23,267 nucleotides of DNA from CAIUVD01 sp044338255 (GTDB lineage Bacteria > Planctomycetota > UBA11346): assembly GCA_044338255.1 (NCBI GenBank), contig JBIILZ010000063.1:1-23267 (forward strand). The letters are read 5' to 3'. The position numbers were made by a program, and so were the translations under genes. This document shows, piece after piece, positions 15,030 to 23,267 of this stretch. The notes beneath the pieces were generated by a model. It was not told the DNA's origin. It did not search any database and saw nothing but the letters and a program-made list of their open reading frames with translations. Positions within the stretch are counted from its first letter, which is position 1. Each line of letters begins with the position of its first letter.

Positions 15030-16358
15030 ATGCGCCTCTCCTCCTCGACCTCCTCGACGTCCTCGACCTCCTCGACCTTGCGGTACCACCTCCTGGCCGT
15101 CGCCGGCATCGCCGCTCTTGCGAGTACCCTGGCCAGCTGCGGCAAGGCTCCGGCGGGCAAGCCCAACGGGGCGATGCCGCCGCCGCCCGTCGGCGTCGCC
15201 ACCCCGATCGCCAAGACCCTGCCGCAGACCCGCGAGCTGACTGGGCGCCTGGAAGCCGTGCAGAGCGTCGATCTGCGCTCCCGCGTGGGCGGCACCATCC
15301 TCCAGGTCCTGGTCGCCGACGGCGCTGAAGTCCAAGCCGGCGAAGTGCTGATGCGCATCGATGATGAGCCGCTGAAAGCCACCTTGACCCGCATCGAAGC
15401 CGAACGCACCGGCGCCGCCGCGCGTCTGGCGCAGGCCCAGCAGCAGTTCGAACGCAGCAAGGACCTGGTCGCGACCAAGATCGTCTCGCAGCAGTCCTAC
15501 GACGATGCCGAATCGGCGCTCAATGTCGCCAAGGCGGTGCTCGCCGCCGCCGACGCCGCCCTCGTCAATGCCAAGCTCGACCTCAGCCATTCGATCATCA
15601 CCGCCCCCATCACCGGTCGCATCGGCCGGGTGCAGGCGACGGTCGGCAATGTCGTGCAGGCCAGTGGCCAGGCTCCCGGCACGCTGCTCGCCACCCTGGT
15701 CAGCTATGATCCGGTGTATGCAGCCTTCGATCTCGATGAGACCACCTGGCAGTCGCTGGCACCACGGCTGACCGCCAGCGCCAAGGCCCGTGGCCGGGGC
15801 GATGCCGCCGTGCCGGTGGGCGTGGCCCTGCCCGGCGAACAAGGTTTCCCGCATCTCGGCACGGTGAGCTTCGTCGACAATCAGATCGACAGCGCCAGCG
15901 GCTCGATCCGCATCCGCGCCACCCTGCCCAATTCCGATCATGTGCTGACCCCCGGGGCCTTCGCCCGCATCCAGCTGCAGATCGCCGCACCGCGTCCGGT
16001 GCTGCTGATCAATGAGCGCGCGGTGCAGGCGCAGTTGCTCACCCGCTATGTCCTAGTCGTCGACGGCCAGGGCATGACCTCATTCCGCCCGGTGCAGCTC
16101 GGTGAAAACGCCGAAGGCCTGCGCGTGGTGCTCGGCGGCCTAGCACCGACCGATACCATCGCCATCAACAATCTCGCCAAGATATTCTACCCCGGCATGC
16201 CGGTGACGCCGATCCCGGCGTCGATGATCACGCTGATCAATGACGCCACTCCGGCGCCGGCGCCGGCAGCCGAGCCAGCGGCGAAAGCCGAACCCGAGCC
16301 AGCGGCGAAAACCGAGCCCGCACCCGCCGCCGCACCTGCCGCGGCTGAAGGGAAGTAA
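15030..16358 (+). CDS. RND efflux periplasmic adaptor (membrane fusion lipoprotein)
   Basis: The 442-residue adaptor links the inner-membrane RND pump to an outer-membrane channel. A lipobox LASC with C37 marks it as a lipoprotein. The usual order follows: lipoyl half-motif SVDLRSRVGGTILQV, a helical hairpin (about 120-190), a second lipoyl half, then beta-barrel (FVDNQIDSASGSIRIRA) and membrane-proximal domains. The C-terminus has an Ala/Pro/Glu tail. The start at 15030 is chosen for the signal peptide; the open frame extends upstream into tetR. Its first residues are a Ser-Ser-Thr series encoded by four 9-bp repeats. It lies 19 bp after tetR and 2 bp before the RND gene. No outer-membrane factor gene follows, so a TolC-like partner must come from elsewhere. 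Confidence 0.93.
   Translation: MRLSSSTSSTSSTSSTLRYHLLAVAGIAALASTLASCGKAPAGKPNGAMPPPPVGVATPIAKTLPQTRELTGRLEAVQSVDLRSRVGGTILQVLVADGAEVQAGEVLMRIDDEPLKATLTRIEAERTGAAARLAQAQQQFERSKDLVATKIVSQQSYDDAESALNVAKAVLAAADAALVNAKLDLSHSIITAPITGRIGRVQATVGNVVQASGQAPGTLLATLVSYDPVYAAFDLDETTWQSLAPRLTASAKARGRGDAAVPVGVALPGEQGFPHLGTVSFVDNQIDSASGSIRIRATLPNSDHVLTPGAFARIQLQIAAPRPVLLINERAVQAQLLTRYVLVVDGQGMTSFRPVQLGENAEGLRVVLGGLAPTDTIAINNLAKIFYPGMPVTPIPASMITLINDATPAPAPAAEPAAKAEPEPAAKTEPAPAAAPAAAEGK
15042..15077 (+). repeat. four 9-bp in-frame tandem repeats in the adaptor N-terminus
   Basis: TCCTCGACC repeats four times (one unit ends in G), encoding part of a Ser-Ser-Thr series at residues 5-16, just before the signal-peptide hydrophobic core. 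Length changes would alter the signal-peptide n-region without a frameshift. Confidence 0.92.
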
Positions 16359-16360
16359 TC

Positions 16361-19300
16361 GTGCGGCTTCCCCAGTACTTCATCGATCGACCGATCTTCG
16401 CCGCCGTGATGTCGGTGGTCATCCTGCTGCTCGGCATCCTGGCGATGTTCAAGCTGCCGGTCTCGGAATATCCGGAGGTCGTGCCGCCGACGATCACCAT
16501 CGATGCCTCCTATCCCGGGGCCAGCCCGGAGACCATCGCGGCGACCGTCGCCGGCCCGCTTGAACAGCAGATGACCGGGCTCGAGAACCTCATCTACATG
16601 TTCTCGCAGAGCATGCCCGACGGCTCGATGAAGGTGACGCTGACCTTCAAGCTCGGCACCAACCTCAACATCATGCTGACGGAAGTGCAGAACCGCATCC
16701 AGCGCGCGACGCCACGCCTGCCCGAAGAAGTCCGCCGCCTCGGCGTGGTCTCGCAGAAGGCCACGCGCAATTTGCTGATGGTCGTGCATCTGCTCTCCGA
16801 CGGCTCGATGACGCCGCTCGATCTCGCCAATTTTGCGCGCCTGTCGGTGCGCGATCGCCTGCTGCGCACGCCCGGCATCAGCGATGCGCCGGTCTTTGGC
16901 CCAGGCGAATACAGCATGCGCGTGTGGCTGGATCCAGAGAAGATGGCCGGACGGGGCTTGGCCCCCAGCGATGTCGTCGCCGCCATCCGCGAACAGAATG
17001 TGCAGGTCGCCGCCGGCATCATGGCGCAACAGCCGATGACCACCGCGACGCCCTTCGAGCTCACTATTACCACCCAGGGCCGTCTCACCGAAACCTCGCA
17101 GTTCGAGGACATCATCGTCCGCCGTGGCGCCAACGGCCAGCTGGTGCGCCTACGCGACGTCGCCCGCATCGAGCTCGGGGCCAACAACTATTCGCTGCGC
17201 TCCCTGCTCGGCATGCGCAAGGCCGATGGCTCGGTGGATCCCGCCGGCCTGATGACGGCCACCGCCATGCCCATCATCCAGGCCCCTGATTCGAATGCCC
17301 TGGAAGTCTCGAACGCGGTGCGCGCGACGATGAAGGAACTCGCGAAGACCTTCCCCGCCGGCGTCAGCTACGCGATCGTCTACGATCCGACGCAGTTCAT
17401 CCGCGCCTCGATCGAGGCCGTGATCCATACCCTGCTCGAAGCCATCATCCTGGTGGTGATCGTGGTCATCCTCTTCCTGCAGACCTGGCGCGCCTCACTG
17501 ATTCCCCTGCTCGCCGTACCGGTGTCGATCATCGGGACGTTCGCGATCATGCTCAGCCTGGGGTTCACCATCAACGCCCTGTCGCTGTTCGGACTGGTGC
17601 TGGCGATCGGCATCGTCGTCGATGATGCGATCGTGGTCGTGGAAAACGTCGAACGTAACATCGCCCGCGGTCTGCTACCGCGCGCCGCTACCCGCCAAGC
17701 CATGCGCGAAGTCTCGGGACCGATCCTGGCCACCGCCCTGGTGCTCTCGGCGGTGTTCATTCCCACCGCCTTTATCAGCGGCCTGTCGGGCCGGTTCTAT
17801 CAGCAGTTCGCCCTGACCATCGCCATCTCGACGGTGATCTCGGCGTTCAATTCGCTGACGCTCAGCCCGGCATTGGCAGCCTTGCTGCTCAAGCCGCATG
17901 TGCCCGGTCAACGTCCCGGCGGCTGGGCCTTCGGGTGGTTCTTCGGCGCCTTCAACAAGGGCTTCGGAGCCATCTCCAACGGCTACGTCGGCCTCACCCG
18001 ACGGGTGGTGCGCTTCAGCGTCATCGCCCTCATCCTCTATGTCGGAATGCTCGGGGCCACGGGCTGGATCTTCGGCAACACCCCGACCTCGTTCGTGCCG
18101 CCACAGGACAAGGGCTACCTCATCGCCTTCGCCAAGCTGCCCGACGGCGCGAGCCTCGATCGCACCGAGAAGGTCATCCGCGAGATGGGCGACATCGTCA
18201 TGCGCGATCCCGGCGTCGAAGGCGCGGTGGCCTTCCCCGGCCTGTCGATCAACGGTTTCACCAATGCCTCGAATGCCGGCATCATCTTCATCCGCTTGCG
18301 CGATTACGAGCACCGCACCACACCCGAGCTCACCGCCAATGCCGTCGCCGGCCGCCTGCAGGGGCCGATGTTCGGCATCAACGATGCACTGGTGATCGTC
18401 GTCCCGCCGCCGCCTATTCTTGGCCTGGGTTCGTCGGGCGGCTTCAAGCTCTACCTCCAAGATCGCGGTAACGTCGGCCAGGAGGCGCTCTTCAATGCCG
18501 CGCAGGAAGTGCTCGCGGCGGCACGCCAATCCGGCAAGCTCAATCCGCAAGCGACCTATACGCTGTCGACGCTCGGTGTGCCGCGCGTCAAGGTCGACAT
18601 CGCCCGTGAAAAGGCCATCGCCCAGGGTCTGCGCCTGACCGACATCTACGACGCCATGCAGGGGTATTTCGGGACCCTCTACGCGAATGACTTCAACCGC
18701 TTCGGCCGCACCTACCAGGTCAACGTCCAGGCCGATGCGCAATTCCGTCTGACCAATGCCAATCTGGAGAATCTCAAAGTTCGCAATTCCGAAGGTCGCA
18801 TGGTGCCGTTGGCCTCGTTCGTCACCGTCCAGGACAGCGCCGGGCCGGAGCGCGCCATGCAGTACAATACCTTCCCGGCGATCGACATCAGCGGCTCGCC
18901 GATGGGTCCAACGATCGACAAGGATGGCAACCCGGTGGCGGCGGTCAGCGGCGACGAAGCGAAGGCGACCATGGAGGCGATCCTCGCCCACCTGCCGCCG
19001 GGCATCGGCTACGAATGGACCGAGATCACCTATCAGCAGATCCTCGCCGGCGACACCGCCATCTACGTCTTCCCGGTGTGCGTGCTGCTGGTGTTCCTAG
19101 TGCTGGCGGCGTTCTACGAATCGCTGGTGCTGCCGCTGGCGATCGTGCTCATCGTGCCGATGTGCCTGCTCTCGGCGCTGGTCGGGGTGTGGATCAGCGA
19201 TGGTGACAACAACATCATGACCCAGATCGGCCTCATCGTGCTCGTCGGCTTGGCGTGCAAAAACGCGATCCTCATCGTCGAGTTCGCGCGCGAGGCCGAG

Positions 19301-19627
19301 ATCCACGAGAAGCTGACGCCGTTCGAGGCCGCGATGGCCGCCTGTCGTCTGCGTCTGCGGCCGATCATCATGACCTCGCTGGCCTTCATCCTCGGCGTGC
19401 TGCCGCTGGTGTATGCCGCCGGGGCCGGCGCCGAGCTGCGCCATGCCACGGGCGTGGCGGTGTTCGCGGGCATGATCGGGGTGACCTTCTTCGGCCTGCT
19501 GCTGACCCCGGTATTCTACGTAGCGTTGCGTAAAATCACCGGCGGTACCCTGCACAAGGCCGACGAAGACGAGATTGATCCGTCGGCCATCCACACCGTC
19601 GTGCCCCCAGCCGGCGCAGCGCACTGA
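16361..19627 (+). CDS. RND multidrug efflux pump, HAE1 family (AcrB/MexB-like)
   Basis: The 1088-residue proton-driven inner-membrane pump begins with the canonical FIDRPIFAAVMS helix. It has the twelve-helix, two-half layout with two large periplasmic loops. Proton-relay residues are intact: D421-D422 in GIVVDDAIVVVENVERN and K967 in GLACKNAILIVEF. The substrate-pocket region includes a Gly-rich loop, PPPPILGLGSSGGF. It is slightly longer than AcrB (1049). The GTG start has an AAGGGAAG ribosome binding site and overlaps the preceding gene's spacing closely (2 bp), so tetR, adaptor and pump form one operon. Substrates cannot be told from sequence. Confidence 0.97.
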   Translation: MRLPQYFIDRPIFAAVMSVVILLLGILAMFKLPVSEYPEVVPPTITIDASYPGASPETIAATVAGPLEQQMTGLENLIYMFSQSMPDGSMKVTLTFKLGTNLNIMLTEVQNRIQRATPRLPEEVRRLGVVSQKATRNLLMVVHLLSDGSMTPLDLANFARLSVRDRLLRTPGISDAPVFGPGEYSMRVWLDPEKMAGRGLAPSDVVAAIREQNVQVAAGIMAQQPMTTATPFELTITTQGRLTETSQFEDIIVRRGANGQLVRLRDVARIELGANNYSLRSLLGMRKADGSVDPAGLMTATAMPIIQAPDSNALEVSNAVRATMKELAKTFPAGVSYAIVYDPTQFIRASIEAVIHTLLEAIILVVIVVILFLQTWRASLIPLLAVPVSIIGTFAIMLSLGFTINALSLFGLVLAIGIVVDDAIVVVENVERNIARGLLPRAATRQAMREVSGPILATALVLSAVFIPTAFISGLSGRFYQQFALTIAISTVISAFNSLTLSPALAALLLKPHVPGQRPGGWAFGWFFGAFNKGFGAISNGYVGLTRRVVRFSVIALILYVGMLGATGWIFGNTPTSFVPPQDKGYLIAFAKLPDGASLDRTEKVIREMGDIVMRDPGVEGAVAFPGLSINGFTNASNAGIIFIRLRDYEHRTTPELTANAVAGRLQGPMFGINDALVIVVPPPPILGLGSSGGFKLYLQDRGNVGQEALFNAAQEVLAAARQSGKLNPQATYTLSTLGVPRVKVDIAREKAIAQGLRLTDIYDAMQGYFGTLYANDFNRFGRTYQVNVQADAQFRLTNANLENLKVRNSEGRMVPLASFVTVQDSAGPERAMQYNTFPAIDISGSPMGPTIDKDGNPVAAVSGDEAKATMEAILAHLPPGIGYEWTEITYQQILAGDTAIYVFPVCVLLVFLVLAAFYESLVLPLAIVLIVPMCLLSALVGVWISDGDNNIMTQIGLIVLVGLACKNAILIVEFAREAEIHEKLTPFEAAMAACRLRLRPIIMTSLAFILGVLPLVYAAGAGAELRHATGVAVFAGMIGVTFFGLLLTPVFYVALRKITGGTLHKADEDEIDPSAIHTVVPPAGAAH

Positions 19628-19687
19628 TCGACGCCGGGCATGCGCTCTGGCGTTGACCTGCGGCTACCGCAGGTGACACCAGACCGC

Positions 19688-20887
19688 ATGCATGCCATCC
19701 CCCTGCGCCTCGCTTTCGCTCTCGCTCTCACTCGTACTCTTACAATGATGGCGACCCTCATTGGATTCGCTGCCACGTCGCTAGCCGCCGCCAATGCCGT
19801 CACGGCGGTTGCCAATGAGCCGCTGGTCGAGGTGTTCTTCGTCAACGGCGACAGCCTGCGGGGTGTGGTGGTATCGAAGACCGCCGAGACCCTGGTGCTG
19901 CACGTCGTCGCCGAGAAAAAAGGCACGCGCATCAGCGCTGACCGCAGCTTTCCCATGTCCCAGATCAAGCTCATCGCGACGCTCGCCGACGAATACCGGA
20001 TGCGGGCCACCAACACGCCCAATGCACCGGTCGAACAGGCCGAGCTCGCGCGCTGGTGCTACGAACATGGCCTGAACGAGGAAGCCAAGGGCCACGCTCT
20101 GAAATCCCTCGACATCGAGCCCGTCAATCGCGATGCCCTCGGGACCATGCGCCACCTCGGGCTGGTCCAGCTCGATGGAACGTGGCAGAACATCGACACC
20201 TGGCTGACCAGCAAAAGCCTCGTGCGCTATGAAGGCCTGGCGATGGACGAGGCCACTCGTCAACAGCTGATAACCTTGAACCTGAAGCGTACCGCCGATG
20301 CCACGGCACTGAGCGAGGCCAAGCAGGCCGTCGAGACGCTGACCAACCTCAACGCATCTGCCAAGACGCGCGTGGAAAAGATCGACAAGTCCCGCGCTGA
20401 GGCCAACACCGCCGAAGCCACCGCCGGCAGCCGGCAGAAGGCCGTCGATGCCGCCAAGCAGGCCCTCACCACGGCCAGCAAGCGCGTCGAGGAAGCCGGC
20501 AAATCGACCGCCAGCGGCAACCAGAGCCATGAGCAGCAGAAGCGCGCGGCGGCGGCCGCCGCCACCGCCCGCGACAACGCCGAAGCGGCGCGCAAGAAGG
20601 CCAACGAAGCCCTAGCGGCAGCGCAGAAGGAACTCGCCGCCGCCGATCCGGCCACCGTCAAGGCCCGCAAGGCCCGCCTGGAAGCCGATCTCACCAAGGC
20701 CAAGGCCGACCTCGAGAAATCCGCAACCGAACTCACCCCGCTGCAAGCCTCGATCCCCGCCAAGCAAGCCGCCGCCGACGCCAGCGCCAAAGCCTACACC
20801 GACGCCCGTGCCGCCGTGCAACAACCCGCCGATCTGCCACCGGCGGTACGCAACTTCCTCGCCGCCGACATCGCCCCAAAAAACTGA
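19688..20887 (+). CDS. exported protein with coiled-coil C-terminal half, function unknown
   Basis: I do not recognise a named family. From the ATG at 19688 the protein is 399 residues, with a signal-peptide-like N-terminus ending near SLAAANA. ATGs at 19640 and 19745 are alternatives, since none has a clear ribosome binding site. An SH3/Sm-like beta block follows (VNGDSLRGVVVSKTAETLVL). Then comes a helical repeat-like block, LARWCYEHGLNEEAKGHALK, with GTMRHLGLVQLDGTW, a pattern seen in planctomycete exported proteins. From about residue 190 to 380 it is an Ala/Lys/Glu-rich coiled coil. It begins about 60 bp after the RND gene on the same strand and may be a read-through member of the pump operon or an independent envelope protein. 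Confidence 0.7.
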   Translation: MHAIPLRLAFALALTRTLTMMATLIGFAATSLAAANAVTAVANEPLVEVFFVNGDSLRGVVVSKTAETLVLHVVAEKKGTRISADRSFPMSQIKLIATLADEYRMRATNTPNAPVEQAELARWCYEHGLNEEAKGHALKSLDIEPVNRDALGTMRHLGLVQLDGTWQNIDTWLTSKSLVRYEGLAMDEATRQQLITLNLKRTADATALSEAKQAVETLTNLNASAKTRVEKIDKSRAEANTAEATAGSRQKAVDAAKQALTTASKRVEEAGKSTASGNQSHEQQKRAAAAAATARDNAEAARKKANEALAAAQKELAAADPATVKARKARLEADLTKAKADLEKSATELTPLQASIPAKQAAADASAKAYTDARAAVQQPADLPPAVRNFLAADIAPKN

Positions 20888-20888
20888 A

Positions 20889-20950
20889 TCACACCTGGGA
20901 CTGCATCGCACCTGGGACTGCATCACACCTGGGACTGCATCGCACCTGGG
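20889..20950 (+). repeat. 17-bp tandem repeat, 3.6 copies
   Basis: TCACACCTGGGACTGCA repeats at 20889, 20906 and 20923, with a fourth partial copy at 20940. The third base alternates A, G, A, G, so the true unit may be a 34-bp pair. It starts two bases after the stop codon of the coiled-coil gene and its last copy runs into the left arm of the cruciform. Confidence 0.95.
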
Positions 20951-21015
20951 GGCGCGGGCGACTCGCCCGCGGTTCGTTCGACCTCGAGTGCGGGCGAGTC
21001 GCCCGCTCCCCCAGG
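20945..21015. repeat. large cruciform (REP-like) between convergent genes
   Basis: Two 26-bp arms (20945-20970 and 20990-21015) are inverted copies with a single mismatch, around a 19-base loop. Each arm itself holds a near-perfect palindrome, GCGGGCGA-N-TCGCCCGC (20954-20970 and 20990-21006). The element sits between the stop of the coiled-coil gene (plus) and the thiF stop at 21034 (minus). It has no T-run, so it is more like a REP/BIME element or a folding 3'-end barrier than a standard terminator. Confidence 0.85.
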
Positions 21016-21033
21016 GAAGCCGCCGCGAATACG

Positions 21034-22038
21034 CTAGCCTAGCCAACGGTCGATCACTGAGCGCGCGGCGGCGCCGTCAGCGACGCCCTGCACCAGCAGA
21101 CGTCCGTCGCGGAAGGCGGTGATCATGCGCTCGCCATCGCGCCAACGCACGAGGTACTCATTGGCTGCAACCACGGCCGGCAGGCGTGCGACCAGGGCCG
21201 ACAGATCGAGCGCCGGCCCAAGAATCTGCACGCTGTCGCGACCGCACATGGTCACCGCCACATCGATCGTCGCATGCAGCTGCGGATAGTTCGGGGCCGG
21301 TCCGCACACCGCGCACTGCGGATCGCGCCACCCCTGCACGGCCACCCGCTGGAAGGTATCCGCCCACAGATCGCAGGTCCACAGCTCAGCCCGCGGCGCC
21401 CGGCCGGTGAGCAGACGCAACGCATCCGCAACCTGCCAGGCAGCGACCTGCTGCACGATCGGCGCAACCACTCCCACACTGTCACAGGTCGGCGTCTCGC
21501 CGGGTCCGGGCAGCTGATCCTGCAGGCAGGCCAGGCACGGAGTCGTTCCCGGAACGATTGCCATCGACAGACCGTAGGCTCCGACGCATGCGCCATAGAT
21601 CCATGGCACGCGGGCCTGCACGCAGGCTTCGTTGAGCAGGTGACGGGTGCGAAAATTGTCGGTGCCATCGAGGACCACGTCGACGCCGGCGACCAGCCGG
21701 GCGACGGTGCGCGCGTTGACCTCGCCGACCTCGGGTAGGAGGCGCACGGAGCTGTTGATGCGCGCCAGCCGAGCGGCGGCGGCGATGGCCTTTGGCGTGC
21801 AGGCGGCGGCATCGGCCTCATCGTAAAGACACTGCCGTTGGAGGTTGGACGACTCGACGAAATCGCGATCGATCAGACGCACCGTGCCGACGCCGGCACG
21901 CACCACCTGGTCGAGGATTGCGGTGCCCAGGGCACCGCAGCCGACCACCAGGACCGTCGCCGCCGCGAGGCGCTGCTGCCCGGCGAGGCCGATCGGCGCG
22001 AAGCGGATCTGCCGCGAATAGCGTTCGACGTCGCTCAT
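21034..22038 (-). CDS. thiF: ThiF/MoeB/HesA-family adenylyltransferase (E1-like)
   Basis: This 334-residue E1-like enzyme adenylates the C-terminal Gly-Gly of a ubiquitin-like sulfur carrier such as ThiS or MoaD. Visible are the N-terminal RYSRQI motif, the nucleotide loop GCGALG (33-38), the LIDRDFVESSNLQRQ block, the D-x-T-D-N-F block near VVLDGTDNF, and C185 in the PTCDSVGVVAP region. A structural zinc site is formed by C168, C171, C242 and C245. The C-terminal part (CGRDSVQI, then FRDGRLLVQGVAD) matches the ThiF subgroup better than MoeB, so thiF is the preferred name. No thiS, thiG or moa gene is near. Its ATG overlaps the mscS stop by four bases (ATGA), indicating translational coupling. 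Confidence 0.85.
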   Translation of the reverse strand: MSDVERYSRQIRFAPIGLAGQQRLAAATVLVVGCGALGTAILDQVVRAGVGTVRLIDRDFVESSNLQRQCLYDEADAAACTPKAIAAAARLARINSSVRLLPEVGEVNARTVARLVAGVDVVLDGTDNFRTRHLLNEACVQARVPWIYGACVGAYGLSMAIVPGTTPCLACLQDQLPGPGETPTCDSVGVVAPIVQQVAAWQVADALRLLTGRAPRAELWTCDLWADTFQRVAVQGWRDPQCAVCGPAPNYPQLHATIDVAVTMCGRDSVQILGPALDLSALVARLPAVVAANEYLVRWRDGERMITAFRDGRLLVQGVADGAAARSVIDRWLG

Positions 22039-23150
22039 GGGTCCACGCTTTGAGTTGTTGTTACCGTCGCGTTTTTCGTCGCCCCAGCCCCAGCTCCAAC
22101 CCCAGCCCCCGGGGGCTGCATGATCATGGTCCGTGTCGGATAGGCGATGCTGATACCCGCCTGGCCGAGACGCGTGTGGACGGCCTTGACCAGGAGATGG
22201 CGCATGAAGTAGAAGGTCTCGATATCGCGGACGAACATGCTGACGCGGGTCTCGATCGACGATTCGGCGAAGGATACGAAACGCACCGCCGGCGGCGGAT
22301 CAGCAAGGACCGCGTCGGGATGGGCGGCGGCGATCTCGGTGACTAAATCTCGCAGGACGCGCTCAACCTCTTCGAGATCGGATTCGTAGGCTACGCCCAC
22401 CACCACGCCGAGGGCGAGGTGCGGCTCGGGCCGGCTGTAGTTGGTGACCACCGACTCGGCGAGGCGCTTGTTGGGGACCACGATGATGTTGTTGGCCATA
22501 GTGCGGATCGAGGTGTTGCGCCAACCGACGTCGATCACCCAGCCTTCGTTATCGGCATCGAGCTTGATGAAATCTCCTGGGCGGATCTGACCGGCGATCA
22601 AGGTATTCAGGCCGGCGAAGACATTGCCCAGCGTATCCTGCAGGGCCAAGGCCACGGCCAAACCGCCGACGCCGAGAGCGGTGAGAATGGGCGCGATCGA
22701 GATGCCCTCGGTCTGCAGGATGACCAGACCGCCGAGGGTGAAGATGGTCATCCGCGCCAGCAACGGGATGACCGTCGCTGAACCGCGGAAGGCGATGGAC
22801 TGCGCGTAAAGCGTCAGGGCGCCGGTGGCGATGCGCGCCAGGGCGACGGTGAGCGACGCGATCACCAGGATTTCGACCAGACGGCTGACGATGGTCGCCA
22901 ATACCGGCGGCAGCGGCGCCAGTTGCGCCGCGAGGTGCACGCCCATCAACGACACCCACAACCAGGTCAGGCCGCGCACCGCCCTGAGTACGATCTCGTC
23001 GCCCTTCCACGGCGTGGTCGCCGCCCAGCGCAGCAACCACACACGCACGACGCGATCGACGACCCAGCCGACGAGCACGCCGCCGGCGACGATCAAGCCG
23101 GGGAGCACCCAGGGATTAGCCAAGAGGTTGAAGGCGGTCTCGCTGCTCAT
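22035..23150 (-). CDS. MscS-family mechanosensitive ion channel
   Basis: The 371-residue small-conductance channel protein has about five predicted N-terminal membrane helices. The pore-lining helix GVGGLAVALALQDTLGNVFAG (about residues 155-176) is the MscS signature with its Gly/Ala packing. The beta domain (IRPGDFIKLD, then GWVIDVGWRNTSIRT and IIVVPNKRLAESVVTNYSRP) and alpha/beta vestibule follow. The C-terminus has a Gly/Ala-rich tail encoded by a CCCCAG-like low-complexity run (22080-22112). It opens under membrane tension to release solutes in osmotic downshock. The ATG at 23150 gives a full first helix. The upstream 117 bp to the window end contain its promoter region and a heptamer array. 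Confidence 0.93.
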   Translation of the reverse strand: MSSETAFNLLANPWVLPGLIVAGGVLVGWVVDRVVRVWLLRWAATTPWKGDEIVLRAVRGLTWLWVSLMGVHLAAQLAPLPPVLATIVSRLVEILVIASLTVALARIATGALTLYAQSIAFRGSATVIPLLARMTIFTLGGLVILQTEGISIAPILTALGVGGLAVALALQDTLGNVFAGLNTLIAGQIRPGDFIKLDADNEGWVIDVGWRNTSIRTMANNIIVVPNKRLAESVVTNYSRPEPHLALGVVVGVAYESDLEEVERVLRDLVTEIAAAHPDAVLADPPPAVRFVSFAESSIETRVSMFVRDIETFYFMRHLLVKAVHTRLGQAGISIAYPTRTMIMQPPGAGVGAGAGATKNATVTTTQSVDP

Positions 23151-23239
23151 GCAGGTTTGTCGGGGGATTCTCGTTACTACAAATGAAAAGAGCAGGTGTG
23201 GTACCGTGGCGGCGTTGTACGGGGATTGACCAGCGGATT

Positions 23240-23267
23240 GGGGGCTGGGGGCTGGGGGCTGGGGGCT
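23240..23267. repeat. GGGGGCT heptamer array, truncated by the window end
   Basis: Four perfect units of GGGGGCT run from 23240 to the last base, so the true length is unknown. It sits about 90 bp upstream of the mscS start codon. The 7-bp period is the same as in the 13201-13423 array, but the unit sequence differs. Confidence 0.9.

Overview
The window is GC-rich bacterial DNA from a Gram-negative, flagellated, chemotactic organism. The signs are FlhB, two methyl-accepting chemoreceptors, an RND efflux pump with a lipoprotein adaptor, and a DUF374-type lipid acyltransferase. The MetG N-terminal wording and one exported protein with a repeat-like block typical of planctomycete hypothetical proteins suggest Planctomycetota or a PVC relative. 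That placement is an inference of low confidence; nothing in the window fixes the taxon.

Layout. (1) 1-1040: an AT-richer, broken IS5-family insertion sequence beside a CCA-encoding tRNA-Leu(CAG) with a rho-independent terminator. (2) 1041-1476: no recognisable gene. (3) 1477-4276: an AI-2E-family permease overlapping a membrane-anchored receiver-HPt protein that has no kinase domain. (4) 4301-6379 (minus): metG. (5) 6554-10720: flhB, then a PstS-like binding protein and a chemoreceptor, then a degenerate second copy of the flhB 3' end, so pstS-mcp is bracketed by direct repeats. (6) 10720-11480: a small-gene island with a 52-residue membrane protein behind a sigma-54-like promoter. (7) 11481-13061 (minus): a chemoreceptor with a CxxCH heme-type sensor domain. 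(8) 13201-13423: a 32-unit heptamer array. (9) 13547-14242: a lysophospholipid-type acyltransferase. (10) 14260-19627: an autoregulated tetR-adaptor-RND operon with a palindromic operator. (11) 19688-20887: an exported coiled-coil protein. (12) 20889-21015: a 17-bp tandem repeat running into a large cruciform between convergent genes. (13) 21034-23150 (minus): an mscS-thiF pair with a 4-base overlap. (14) 23240-23267: a second heptamer array running off the end.

How they fit together. Motility and signal sensing dominate the middle (flhB, a PstS-like protein with a chemoreceptor, a heme chemoreceptor, a receiver-HPt protein). Envelope functions dominate the right (acyltransferase, RND pump, mechanosensitive channel). 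Short tandem repeats are common: 7-bp and 17-bp units between genes, and in-frame 9-bp or 15-bp units inside three genes. The points most worth following are the pstS-mcp cassette between flhB repeats, the kinase-less REC-HPt protein tied to a permease, and the sigma-54-like promoter of the small membrane protein.
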